Positions 13,401 through 24,200 of a DNA stretch of 64,000 nt are shown here, one piece after another (position 1 is the first letter of the stretch; every line of letters begins with the position of its first letter). The DNA comes from Kingdonia uniflora. Lineage: Eukaryota > Streptophyta > Magnoliopsida > Ranunculales > Circaeasteraceae. The stretch lies in assembly GCA_014058105.1 (NCBI GenBank), contig JACGCM010002198.1, positions 1,501,001 to 1,565,000 of the forward strand. The letters run 5' to 3'. The translations under genes were made by a program, and so were the position numbers. The notes below the pieces were generated by a model. That model had not been told where the DNA came from. It ran no database searches and saw only the letters and a list, made by a program, of their open reading frames with translations.

Positions 13401-16400
13401 TACCCCAACATTCAAGCTGGATATTAATGGTTTGATTATGGGGCTCTTCAATAGTAGTAAGGGTATTTGACAAGGGGACCCTCTATCCCTCTATCTCTTT
13501 GTTATTGCCATACGAGCCCTTATAGAGATGTTGAACCAGGCTGCTAGAGAGAGTAAGATAGTTGTGTTCCCAAGCTGCAAAACAACTAGAATCTTACACT
13601 TACTCTTTGCAGATGATGTTTTGCTATGCCTTAAAGCTACTACTCATTCAACCACCAAAGTTAAAGAAATACTGGAGGATTTTGGATCAAGGTCTGGGTT
13701 GAGAACTAATCCTACAAAGAGTCTTCTCCAAATCCACAAACGATGAAACCAGAAGTTCTATTGGTGATATTCTTCATTTTGAAATAGGGAGCCTGCCAGT
13801 GAAGTACTTAGGATTGCCACTACTGGCCACAAAATAGTTAGAAAAAGATTGTGATCCCTGGTTACTAAATTTTTAAAGAAAATCCTAAACTGGAAAAACA
13901 GATTCCTATCTTATGGGGGGAGATTAGAGCCCATTAAAACTATCTTACAGAGTTATACAGTCTGTTGGGCAGCATACTTTGGGTTCCCTAAAAGTGTTCT
14001 TCATAGAATTGAAAGAATTTTCAAAGAATTTCTTTGGAATGGACTGGATCAATCTAAAGCTATATCAAGTGTTGCGTGGAAAGATATATGTGTGCCTAAA
14101 AATGAAGGAGGATTGGGGACCAAGAGACTTCAGGAGTTCAATGATGCCCTCATTATGAGATCTATCTAGAATCTTACTTCAGGAAAAGACACACTGTGGA
14201 CTAGGTGGATCAAGCAGAAATATCTGAAGGATGAAACTTTTTGGTCAGTGCCTATGCCTCTTGATTGCTCTTGGGGGTGGAGATCAATGATGAAGAAAAG
14301 GGAAATAGCGTTGAAATCTTGTATTTACATTATTGGGAATGGAGAAAAAAATTAGCTTTTGGAATGATCCTTGGGTGGAAGGAGGTATATTATCACAAAG
14401 ATATGGCAGAGTCAACATGATTCTTTCTAACATCCCAAGGAAAGCAACTGCTAGAGATATCATTCAAAATGGAGATTGGAGCATTCCACTTCTAGACATA
14501 GATCTAGAGACATGATAAACGTATGGCAAGATATTTCTGAGCTTTACAAACCTATTACTAATGAAGAGGATAGAGCATGCTGGAAACTTAACGCTAATGG
14601 AGCATTCACATCCATATCAACTTGGCAAGCTATCATGAAGAAGAAGGATAAAGTTAACTAGCATAGACTTGTTTGGGATAAAGATTGTGTTCCAAAACAC
14701 TCATTCATTACTTGGCTAGGCATGAAGAATAGGCTGAAAACAAGGGATTTCTTAGTAAAAATTGGAAAACTTGAAGTATCATACTGCCCTTTTTGTGACT
14801 CTGAAGAGGAAAATAGGGATCATCTTTACTTCAACTGTCCATTCACAAAGCTTATTTGGTCTAAGGTTATTTCTAGCCTGGGGTACTCTAGAACTATAAC
14901 TGGATGGGATGAAGAGACTCGGTGGATTATTAGAAAAGCAACTGTAGATCCTTCAAGGGGTAAGATACTCAAAATAGCCTTTTCAACTACAGTTTATCAT
15001 GTGTGGCTAGAGAGAAATGCAAGACAATTCAAAAATGAATCCTTATCCACAGAAATATCTTTTTTGAAGCTTCATGCAAATGCAGAATTTCTAATCACAA
15101 ATTCTTGTTTAGTCCTGCTTCTCACAATTTTATCAAAGACTGGGATCTTAATCCAATCATTAAACAGCCTAGATCTATCAAATGGGTGAATTGGAAATAA
15201 GATTTTGACCAAGATATCATACTCAATGTGGATGGTTGTATAACTCCTGACAGAAGATCTTTTGGTGGAATATTCAGTTTACCCAATGGTCTGCCTATCC
15301 TAGCTTTCAACATAAAATTTACAGAAGGAGACATTGGAGTCATTGAAATAAAGCCCTTGTGTGTGAAGGTCTGAGAATTGCAGAGAATTTGGGATTTCCT
15401 AGCCGTTGTTCCATTACTGATTCTACATATGCTGCAAAAGTACTTAAGAAAGAGTGTAGCTCTCCATAGAAATGCTTTGCTGATTTGAGATATGCTTCTA
15501 GAATCATGGATAATATGGAAAACTCTAATATAATGGCCAAAGTGAGAGAAGGTAATAAAGTTGCTGAGTATATTGCATCATCCATGGACATCATGGAAGA
15601 CTATGTTTTCTTTCCTTGTACATTCCCTCAGCCTTTGATTAACTTGTGTACAGCTGATACTAACTGTAAATTGTATCCTAGATTGTAACTTTTGATCTTT
15701 TGAATACAATTCTGGTGGGGGTCTGCCTTAACCCCAGCTTCCCCCTAAAAAAAACAATGTGGGACTAAAACTGAAGGTAAAACTTGGGTTCTTTCTCTTT
15801 AACACTCTAAAAGAACAAAAGGCTAAAAGACAGAAGTTTTTATAAAGAGGTTTTTGAAGAAATAAGGACCAAGAGGTCATGGGTTCAAACCCAAGTAAAT
15901 GTTTTATTTTGAAATATGTTTTATTGTTTTTGTAAAAACCAACATTACCTCACAGAGAATTGATAGCATATCTCTAGGATTACAAGTTGATACAAGACGG
16001 TCAATTAAGCATTCCGAAATCTCTCGACACTTGTCCGAAACACATCCTAACTTCGCAACCACTCCAGGCAAACGCAACGCAAGCACATCAACAACCATCT
16101 GCAAAGCACAGAGTCAACTAATTTCACATAATTAATATCAAGACTTAACAAAATGATAATTGTTCCCATTGTAGGTAGAAACAGAGGGATATAGAAGGAC
16201 CTGGTTAAGCGAAGAGGAGGTAAGAAAGCGAAGAAGGTCGTGGAGAACCTGGACATTTTCGTCTTCTTCGGGATTAATTGAGTTGATACGTATTTGGTTA
16301 GGGACCGTATTATCGTCTTCTTCGGATTCAATTAAGTTGAGATTGTAAAACGAATCGAGAAATTCAACAAGGGAATTAACCGATTCTTGGGATTTTTCGA

Positions 16401-16605
16401 CATTATCGGACAATATATACTGAAAGATAACATAATGATTATTATAATTTGAGTATAGTGGATTCAAAGAAAAACAATTATGTGAAAATAAATTAAGAAT
16501 ATGAAGTGATTCTCTTACTGTGGAGCATGTATTTAGGTTTTCGCGAAGGCGAATAACTTGAGGATTCACTGAGGAGAAATCAGTTAAGGTTACTGATGCT
16601 GACAT
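4436..16605 (-). CDS. ALF4: ABERRANT LATERAL ROOT FORMATION 4 (ALF4)-like, glomulin family, 5' nine exons
   Basis: Nine exons on the minus strand: 16201-16605, 15949-16098, 7024-7096, 6699-6877, 6537-6596, 6168-6312, 6008-6067, 4582-4853, 4436-4507. All have GT..AG borders and compatible phases, giving 472 codons from ATG 16605 with no internal stop. Recognisable family stretches are VSDKCREISECLIDRLVSTC then NPRDMLSILCE (exon 2), FETPAYFLPLLSGLSK (exon 3), IKRRHLEQIREAIPIVLNVV (exon 4) and IIYAPDVVLRKNAFAALKR (exon 9). ALF4 is known to bind RBX1 and restrain SCF ubiquitin ligases, acting in lateral root initiation. Arabidopsis ALF4 is about 610 residues, so roughly 140 C-terminal residues are not in view: their exons lie left of the window, beyond the retrotransposons at 1-4012, or are lost. 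Intron 2 (7097-15948) carries a LINE and a hAT-like element. Start chosen because MSASVTL is followed by the family-type NPQVIRLRENL. Confidence 0.88.
4860..6000. other. Intron 7 of the ALF4-like gene
   Basis: About 1.15 kb between exons 7 and 8. A GC-richer patch at 4970-5060 (GAGGCGAGGCTTAAGCC and related CT/AG dyads) resembles remnants of plant hAT-type elements, but I could not find paired ends. Nothing else is recognisable. Confidence 0.4.
7583..8786. mobile_element. hAT-like non-autonomous DNA transposon
   Basis: 1204-bp element with inverted ends: left CATGGTTCAAAAAGTC, right GAGTTTTCGAACCATG (reverse complement CATGGTTCGAAAACTC). Flanks are CTAAAGAC (7575-7582) and CTGAAGAC (8787-8794), an 8-bp target duplication with one mismatch, the size typical of hAT elements. 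The homology between the two ends extends inward with CGAGTTGG-type repeats. No transposase frame is visible; the 86-codon frame at 7825-8085 is not recognisable. A GC-rich patch at 8125-8180 and 8435-8505 may be a second, older insertion. Lies in intron 2 of the ALF4-like gene. Confidence 0.7.
9617..9900 (+). repeat. Possible LTR or TRIM fragment in the intron
   Basis: Starts TGTTGGGTTTG, is GC-rich with repeated GGGCCC/GGCCCA boxes, and holds GTATAAAAGCCCC near 9791 like an LTR TATA box. The sequence CAATGTGGGACTA that follows (9904-9916) is the reverse complement of the AGTCCCACATTG motif often seen near LTR/TRIM starts. No partner or target duplication was found, so this is tentative. Confidence 0.3.
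9901..9916. repeat. LINE target-site duplication, left copy
   Basis: AAACAATGTGGGACTA, repeated at 15752-15767 right after the LINE's 3' A-tract. Confidence 0.85.
9915..9988 (+). repeat. 28-bp tandem repeat at the LINE 5' end
   Basis: About 2.6 copies of a 28-bp unit beginning TATATGTTTAGTTTGACT at 9915, 9943 and 9971. A further copy of the same sequence lies at 9874-9898, upstream of the target duplication and therefore outside the LINE. Confidence 0.85.
10030..11494 (+). pseudogene. LINE ORF1 (DUF4283 and CCHC zinc knuckle), frameshifted
   Basis: Nucleic-acid-binding ORF1 of the LINE. It starts with ATG 10030 (MASPPSDLMPKGKQ) and then needs two frame changes, near 10300 and 10600, to continue. 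The third segment (10601-11494) carries the DUF4283-type region (WTPFSSIV.., MPIWVKLLNLPKHCW, WNYARVCVEI) and a zinc knuckle CTRCKSFGHYKPHC at about 10950-10990, then a lysine/glutamine-rich basic tail. This order is usual for plant LINE ORF1, which coats the element RNA. Confidence 0.88.
11537..15687 (+). pseudogene. LINE ORF2 (endonuclease, RT, zf-RVT, RNase H), broken
   Basis: Domains in order: AP-endonuclease-like domain (from 11537, KALIWNVRGFNKPQ; GDFNSI at about 11960; SDHAPI at 12218, after a stop at 12164), reverse transcriptase (APGIDGFNMFFYKSCW at 12909; FADDVLLC at about 13606), zf-RVT with CPFCDSEEENRDHLYFNCPF at 14788, and an RNase H-like end (LNVDG near 15225 to about 15687). 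In-frame stops and shifts occur at several points (for example 12164, 12676, 13435, 13746, 14515), so at least six breaks separate the domains. Catalytic signature residues survive but are not in one frame. ORF2 follows ORF1 by 42 bp. Confidence 0.93.
15752..15767. repeat. LINE target-site duplication, right copy
   Basis: AAACAATGTGGGACTA, identical to 9901-9916; the first A's merge with the LINE's A-tract. Confidence 0.85.
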
Positions 16606-17916
16606 CGTTGAGTTTTTGAAACTTGTATTTAGGGCAAAATATAATTAGGAGGGAAAGTGAGAGTTTTTTTTTTCCAGGAGAAATGCAAGAGAGGGAAAGG
16701 AGATCAATCAAGCCTTGAGGAGTCAGGGGTGCATCTCCAGAAGGGCCTCATTTTGGGCTTAAAATGCGGAACCCAGATTAGGCTAATCCTGTCCACCCAC
16801 AATGGAGAGGATGTTGTCTTTTTAGAGACGGCTCAATACACCTACGCCGACGACTGGTCTAGCAAGTCGGGCTCAAAATGAAGGACCACTTGATACTCGC
16901 TGTCCACTTGAGGTTTCGGTGGGCCTATTGAACTCAAAATTAGTAACTGTTTAAGATGGTCTCTTTTATGCAGCAACAAGAGTTTTTCGTTCTTTTTTTC
17001 CTGATCTACTGCTAATAACTAGCATAGGTTATTTGGCTGATAAAAATGAACTAAGCAGGAGAATGGTTTGGACAAGGTACAGTGTCGACGGGTCCAACCT
17101 GCACATGTTGGGAATTTGGGCTTAACGGCTCAATCTTGGGACGTATGTCCATGTTGGTCAAGAAAAAACTAACGAAAGCCTTAATAACTTGGATCGATTG
17201 GGCTTAACTTACAGGATTACTACTAGTTCTCTAGTTAAAGGCAGTTAATTTATTTATTATTTGCCGATTCTGAATGCTTGTTTTTTAATGCTCATGATGG
17301 CTATCCAAACTCGTCTTAAGATACTACTCTTCCGTCATTTTAACTAAGTCCTATCGAGATATAATTTTACAAAGTGCAGCCAAAATGAACTCGTTATATG
17401 ATATCTAGTTGCATATTTTGAAAGATAACAATGCGGGAGCCGAATATTCTGATTGATTCAACTATGTGCTGCGGATTCCAGAGCACCAATTTATTCAAGT
17501 GCTTTTCTTTTTGCAAAAACATTGATCATACCATAATCTTGTTGCTCGCAATAATTGGAGCCCAGTGGCCAGATATCGCCATTTCCGATGCTCAGGGGAC
17601 CTCCCGTGATCAGCTAAATGCTCCGACAACCCTGCAAACGTAATTACGATCTCTTTCGGGAGGGGGGGGGGGGGGGGGGGGACCTCTGATACACTAAAAT
17701 CACTAACAGATCCTCACGTCATTGGATACTTTTGTACCCTCTCCTCATATGTCATTTCCCTGCTACATAATTTGGTACTTTTTACTTAATCTGGTAGACC
17801 CTCTCACTCCTTGCTCTTGGAGATTGTTGATGTCAATTCTTCGATTTGATTGGAGATGTACCACGTTTGGGTCCCACTAATACGTGTTTGTGGTCCAAAG
17901 ATATACCTTATTTAAT

Positions 17917-17971
17917 GGTGCAAATTGGGGACCATTTTGTGCTTTTGGTGCAAATTGGGGACCATTTTGTG
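17917..17971. repeat. Direct repeat of about 26 bp
   Basis: GGTGCAAATTGGGGACCATT and the bases after it occur twice, about 29 bp apart (17918 and 17947). Confidence 0.8.
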
Positions 17972-20918
17972 GGTGGATTATAATTGGTGTTGGAAGATCA
18001 ATTTTTTGGTCCACGGAAAAATTGGCATAATTTCATCAATTAATTATTTTACACTATATCAAATCAATATGATAATGCTTCAAGTACTCTCAAACTTGTC
18101 ATTTTTATCACGATTAGCAATCTAGCCACATGGTTCATTTTTATCACGATTCGCACTCTAGTAGATTATTTAAAAAATATAACTATCTTATCTTGGCCAG
18201 GATCAACTTAATTACGAGACTCCGTGTATCTTGAGATCTTATACCTAAGTGGAGTAGAATCTAAGTTAACAATTACCTAATTACCGGAAATATGTTTATT
18301 CCTTAAATATTTTCCTTGTACCAAGCGTATCATAGCCCTTCATCCAAAATAAAAGCATAATCTAACAACTTTTTCTAGGGGATTATCTTGTAGTTGATTT
18401 GTATGTTTTCTAATTCTCAAATAGTTTCATGTAACAAACAGAGTTGAAGTTTGTGCATAAACCCTATATTAAATTTTGTTACCACTTATCTAAATTAAAA
18501 ATATAATCGAACAACACTAAAACCTCTATAAGTTAATAGTCTCGAGACCAAAGAAAATCTATTAATTAAGCGGGGTTTATTGTCATACATTAATCTAATG
18601 GTATATAATCTTGTAAATTTTGCAGCGTAACAAGCGGAGTCCTAGTTTGTGTAGAAAATGTTATATTAATGTTGGCCCTAATCCAAATTCATAACACAAT
18701 CTAACAACTTTCCAATGGATTGTCTTATTATTGATTTCTACAAAGGAACACAGTCAAAGCTTAAAAAAATTTGCTGGACAATTGATTAGTCCTTGGTCAT
18801 AAAGGTTCAAGTGCAACCCTTCCAACTTTACAAAAATGGACTTTCCCGAGTTACCATCGCTACTCAATCTTGCTCTCGATACCAAAACATTATGATTGTT
18901 CCATCGCCATCGGTCTATTATTTCTCTCATTTCATAAAGCATATGATATACTCTATTAAGATGGTAAATGAAAGAAGACCAGTCGACTTCACGCCATTAT
19001 CTATCATTTCGGTGGGTTTGTTTTGTATCCATTGTTAGTATCGTTGTCAATGGTAATGACTAAATCCGTAACCCAGTCCGATCCAGTCCATTAGTAAAGG
19101 TATATGATTAGTTTTTTAGATCTATTAGAAAACCTGGTCCGTTAAGGTCTAGTTCTATAAGTTATTAGATTTGATAAGAATCCACCTCAATCCGATCTGC
19201 TAAATATCTTATCTGTTAAATATATATATTAGGAGTGCTAATATTAACATTATTTTATAATAAAATAATGTTAATTTGTCTATGTATTATTTGAAATAGT
19301 AAACCATGACCCAAAATAGAGTATTAAAGTTTTAAATTTCCCCTTTTGTTTCTTGTAATGTCGTAAAGGCTCAAAAATAAAATCTTTAAGTGTAAATTTA
19401 GGTTTAGGGTTTTGCTTATAATGAGTTTTCGTAAAAAAAAAAAAATAAATTATATGTAACGATTCTTTAAGATTTTATCTCATTAGAAACGTAATTTTTT
19501 GTTAACGGATTAGTTCAGATCAGACCTAAGATCCACAGTTTAATGGTTCTATAGGATTCAGATCGGGTTAGGATCAAGAGTGTTTGTTAACGGATTAGAA
19601 TAGAATCATAGTACTCCTCGTCATGTCCGGTCCATTGATAGCCTTAATTGTTAGTACCATTGTAGTATTTATTCCAAATCTCAATTATATTAAAGCGGCA
19701 CGATAGACCAACACGGCAATAAGCACAAAAGTCGTAGACACTTGGCAATTTTTTCTTATTCAATGGACCCCAATAACGTTCACGAGCGTACCAAACATTG
19801 CGCTTTTGAAAAATAATACATCCAATTTGACATAAACAATTTTAGAAGACCAATAAAAACAAAAACGAGGAGATTGATGACCCAATTTTTAGGCCAAGGC
19901 CTGTGCGAAGGAGTGCTGGAGATGTTATAATTTGACTCCACATGGCAGATTCTAATTGGCTGGCCGGCTCGAACACACGACAAGAGTCTTGAAAATTAAA
20001 ATCCTACGTGGAAAAAAGGACACGCGAAGACTCGTGATAGCAACAGAATGTCGAAAGTAACCCTGACAGTGCCGTATACTGTAGTGCTTTTAATGAGAAT
20101 CACGAGTTGTATTAAGTTAGTTAGGAGTCAGATCCCTAAAATACCGATTTGGACCCTAAATATGAAGCAGAAACATATGTACTTTGGAGGGGTAGTAAGG
20201 TAGTTAAGTCTAAAAGGCCAAAAACAGAAGAGAAGCTTCGTTTTAGAAAAAACAGAAAAGAAGCAGGGACATTTTCGGAAGCTGTGAATTTATTCCGTCG
20301 GTCTGACGGTACTCTGATTCTGAGCTACAAAATCTAGGGACCACTCTAGACACTGACACGTGTATCATAAACAGTGATTCAGATCCAAACCAAACGAAAC
20401 GGGGACCAATTTGCTTTATTATCTTCTACAGTAGTATTGTGTATAGTAGGGGACCGCACCCATTAGATTAGAGTGAAAGAGCGCGTGATTTAGTCGACGG
20501 CGCCACAGTCAAATTGTGCTCAGTTGGTCCCCGCCGAGCTAATCAAGATGCTCATCTCCACGTGTACGATCCTTATTCGTTTGTGCCGGCGCGTGCTACG
20601 ATGTGGTCCCTACCAGTGGTCCTCGCTTCATAATACGACGCGTGTATGTGGTGAGAAAGATCAAAGATGAGGTTGTTTGTCCGCGAGTGATGGAGAACGA
20701 AGCGACGTATTTTCGATATTTTTGTTTTTGGGCCTCCCCTTGGGCTTTCTCGCGGGTATTTTTTTACTTGTCTTTCTTTGTTTTTGTCGTCGTTGTATAC
20801 ACGACTTTTATTTAGGCAACAACCGTTACCGGTTAATACCGGTTACCACCACAACCGACCTCCACTACATTCATTTCATGTCTTGTAGCTGCTGTTTACT
20901 TAAATCACCGGTGGTCTC

Positions 20919-20941
20919 TCTCTCTCTCTCTCACTTTTTTA
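20919..20941 (+). repeat. CT microsatellite upstream of the KNOX gene
   Basis: A (TC)n run of about 20 bases (GGTCTCTCTCTCTCTCTCTC), GAGA-type on the other strand, about 270 bp before the start codon. Confidence 0.7.
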
Positions 20942-21089
20942 TGATCGTCACCGTTGAAAATCCTCACCTCCAAAGTCTCCATTTAATTCGGCGGCTTTTG
21001 CACTCTTCGGAAAACCAGTTATCGATTACGCATTTTGGAGTGTATGAAATGTCCCTCTCAAACTCATGTTGTATTTCTGAAACTCTACA

Positions 21090-21098
21090 AATATAAAA
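21090..21098 (+). promoter_or_regulatory. Probable TATA box of the KNOX gene
   Basis: AATATAAAA lies about 115 bp before the ATG at 21209 and just before a CTT/CCT-rich tract (21101-21145) that is typical of a plant 5' leader. Position and sequence fit; the start site itself is inferred. Confidence 0.5.
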
Positions 21099-21208
21099 CT
21101 CTCTTCTTCTTCTTCTTCTTCTCCTCCTCCTCCACTTTCTCTCTCTAAAATAGAACCAAGCCAACAACTCCTATGGTGATATAGTTGTTGTGGTGAAACA
21201 ACAAAACG

Positions 21209-24200
21209 ATGGCCTACAACAACCATAACATCACACACGAGATGGCTCTCCAACATTTCTCAGACCAACAACATCATCATCATCATTCAGCGATTCTGCC
21301 GATGATAGCAACAGAGTATCTCGGTCAATTATCATCTGACAACAACACTACTGGTAAACAACAACAGCAACACCATCAATTCAGCGGTGGCGATGGACCT
21401 ACGTGGTTAAACAGTGCGGTAGTTAGGCAACAAAACCAATACGTAGACGGGAGTTTCCTGAATTTACAGACGAAATCATCAGACTCTCCAAACTCGAACC
21501 AGTGGCTCGCTCGGTCTATATTACAAAGGAACGCAAGTGATGTTGGTGGTGCTGGTAGTTCTGATGTACCTGTGTCGAGTGACTCCATGATCACTGGCTC
21601 GGCTGACTTGACAACACCAAATAATGACAGAAATAACCAAGTGGATTTAGTTGCAGAGAGTGGTGGTGCTGGGGATTGGCAGAGTACGAGATATAAATCG
21701 GAGATATTAGCTCATCCGTTGTACGAGCAGTTGCTTTCAGCTCATGTGGCCTGTTTACGCATTGCCACTCCTGTTGATCAGTTGCCTAGGATTGACGCAC
21801 AGTTGGCGCAGTCTCAGCAAGTTGTTGCAAAGTATTCGAGTCTTGGACATGGGAATCAGCCACTTGTCAGTGACGAGAAGGAGCTTGATCGGTTTATGGT
21901 ATGCTTCTTCTTCTCTTATGAATTTTGTTTCAAGCTTCATCATCCCATTTCAATGGAGGGGAAGATGATGTCAGACTTCTAACCACAACTCTACTCAATT
22001 CTAAACTCTTTCACTTCAAAACCACAGGTTTCCCATACAAATTCAATTCTGTGGATTTAGTCATTTTATTTGGGAAATTCTGTGGTTTTTGGAGAATAAG
22101 TGAAATTATAAATATAGGGGGAAACCGGAAATTCTTGACATTTGGGAAAATTGGGGGAAATTTGAGGGGTGTATGTGTCGTTAATATGAGGGCGATCCAG
22201 CCAGATGGGAGGAAATTTGATTGGCACACAGATTTATGTGCACGGTGACATACTTCTTTAACGCCAAGTCAAGAAAATTACAGTGCATAGGAAAATAATA
22301 TATATAGGTACTGGGATGATACATCGCCACTTTTCTCATATCAGCTACTTGATTTCATACTATAAATATTGCTACATCATGTCAAATTTTTAGCCATGCC
22401 CGTGTCACGATTTCTATCTGCCATTATTGGCGAACATATAAACTAGTTGTTGAAGCTCAAAGCCAACGTGTTTCAAGTCCAATAACTACTGTTTCCATAG
22501 TTCTTACCATTTCTTGAGTTTCTACCTAGGTTCTAAGAAGTCTTTGAGATATAACGTTAATGCAGAATATGTCCACCATGTAGTATATATCGTCAAATAT
22601 ACTGTATGTTGTTAGGATATAATCGTCACGAGGGGAGCCTTTTTATGTACTTTGGAGTAACTAAAAGAGTGGTGTGTATCCGTTTTAATTTTTCTCCGCT
22701 TTGGAGTAAGATTTTCAACCGTCTGTTACCTCACCCATGGTTTTCTACCAATATTTTTGGAGGTTTCCATATAATTGTTTTTGTGATTGTTCTTCTTTTT
22801 AATTACTGCTTATTTTGTGTGCCGTTTTTGTTTGTTTGCTCAGTTTGTGCTTGTTGCTGTTATTTCGCATCATGATATCCTCCAATTACGGGCAAACACC
22901 ATATAAATTGTTCTACTAGTGCCCATGGAATTTCACTATGAAAAGATCAGGATCTTAATGTCAATAATGTCATAAAACTTTGTGTTTTCTATTAAATACC
23001 TTGTTATTCCTCTCTCAACGTAATCTACTTGATTCCTAACCGAATTTGCTTCTAGATTGTATCCTAGAAGCAAGAGTCTTAATTTAGGTCAATTTCAGTA
23101 TTTTGTCTAGTGCTAAAATCCAAAGAAAGAAGGCACATATTAATACGGTATTAGATCCTTAAATGCCTTTAGAAGCTTCAACTACTGGATGGATAACCTT
23201 AATTATTTCATAGAAAAAATTCACAGAAAAGATGTTAAGATTCTCCCAACAATTATTGTTAAATTATACTATAACTGAATGAATGCAACATTGGAGAACA
23301 CTACACTATCTGAAATAAATTCAAGAAAACACTGACAACAATCATAGTTAGTGACGCGTTTGAAGGGTATGGGGTGCTGAAACTAACTACGAGTTTTAAA
23401 TTTTGCATTAATGCTAGCACCCGTAAGATAGAAGACCAATAACCTTCTTTATAATTTCGTTTAAGTTTATTTCGCATATTTCTTCTTCTAATTTGATTCT
23501 CATTTTTTGTTGCAGACACATTATGTTCTATTGCTTTGTTCTTTTAAAGAGCAATTACAGCAGCATGTACGTGTCCATGCAATGGAAGCAGTGATGGCTT
23601 GTTGGGAACTTGAGCAATCTTTACAAGGCTTAACAGGTGAATCCTTGTTTTATGGTCCATTTATTTGCCGAGAGTCCTGTTGTTCTTTTACTTCATTCTA
23701 TATTTGCGTTTTATTTTTATTTTTATGACATGGCCCTATCCTAATCACATTGTTTCTACGTGCGGGTCGTCTATCCAACAAAACCTCCGTCATACATGAA
23801 GGTAAGATGCAATTCAGTTTTTGCTCCAACTTCTATTATCTCTTTCGAGTCTAGTTAGCTATAGGTTACAATTAAAGGGAGCTGAGTTCAGATTTGGGAT
23901 TTGAAGATATTCAAAAATATCAAACGCAGTGATGCACACGGGACACACATACATTTATTTTCTTATGGCTAGGTCTCATTCTCAAATCCTTTTCACGAAC
24001 CAGCTGGATTCATTTGTTGACGTTCGCACGCTCCATGATGACTCTGTATACACACTTTCAAGCCTTTGTTCTCCTCCAAAGGAAGACACCTGTTTCATGC
24101 CAAACCTCCTTGCCCTTTCGTTGCTCCTTTGAAACTCAGTCTCTGTCCAAACCCACCTGGCTCAATCCATCTTCCGTAGGTGGTTACAATTCGACTCCTA

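Larger units (their letters stand above)
9917..15751 (+). mobile_element. Full-length but broken LINE (L1-type) in ALF4 intron 2
   Basis: Non-LTR retrotransposon of about 5.8 kb, plus strand, antisense to the host gene. It has a short leader, ORF1 (10030-11494), ORF2 (11537-15687), and a 3' end with CCCCAGCTTCCCCCT before an A-tract, a usual ending of plant L1 elements. A perfect target-site duplication AAACAATGTGGGACTA flanks it (9901-9916, 15752-15767). Frameshifts and stops in both ORFs make it inactive, yet the perfect duplication implies a fairly recent insertion. Confidence 0.93.
16606..21089. other. Intergenic region between the divergent ALF4-like and KNOX genes
   Basis: About 4.5 kb with no supported gene; it must contain both promoters. 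Visible items are a run of 20 G at 17662-17681, a short direct duplication at 17917-17971, and otherwise AT-rich unique sequence. Short open frames here (for example near 17431, 20149, 20677) have no recognisable content. Confidence 0.6.

Noticed and set aside
15870..15900. tRNA B-box-like GGTTCAAACCC (possible SINE or tRNA)
   Set aside because: No A box, no cloverleaf and no SINE tail; a single short match in intron sequence is not enough.
20677..21096. 139-codon open frame upstream of the KNOX gene
   Set aside because: Overlaps promoter and leader sequence (TATA and CT tracts), has low-complexity content and no homology that I recognise.
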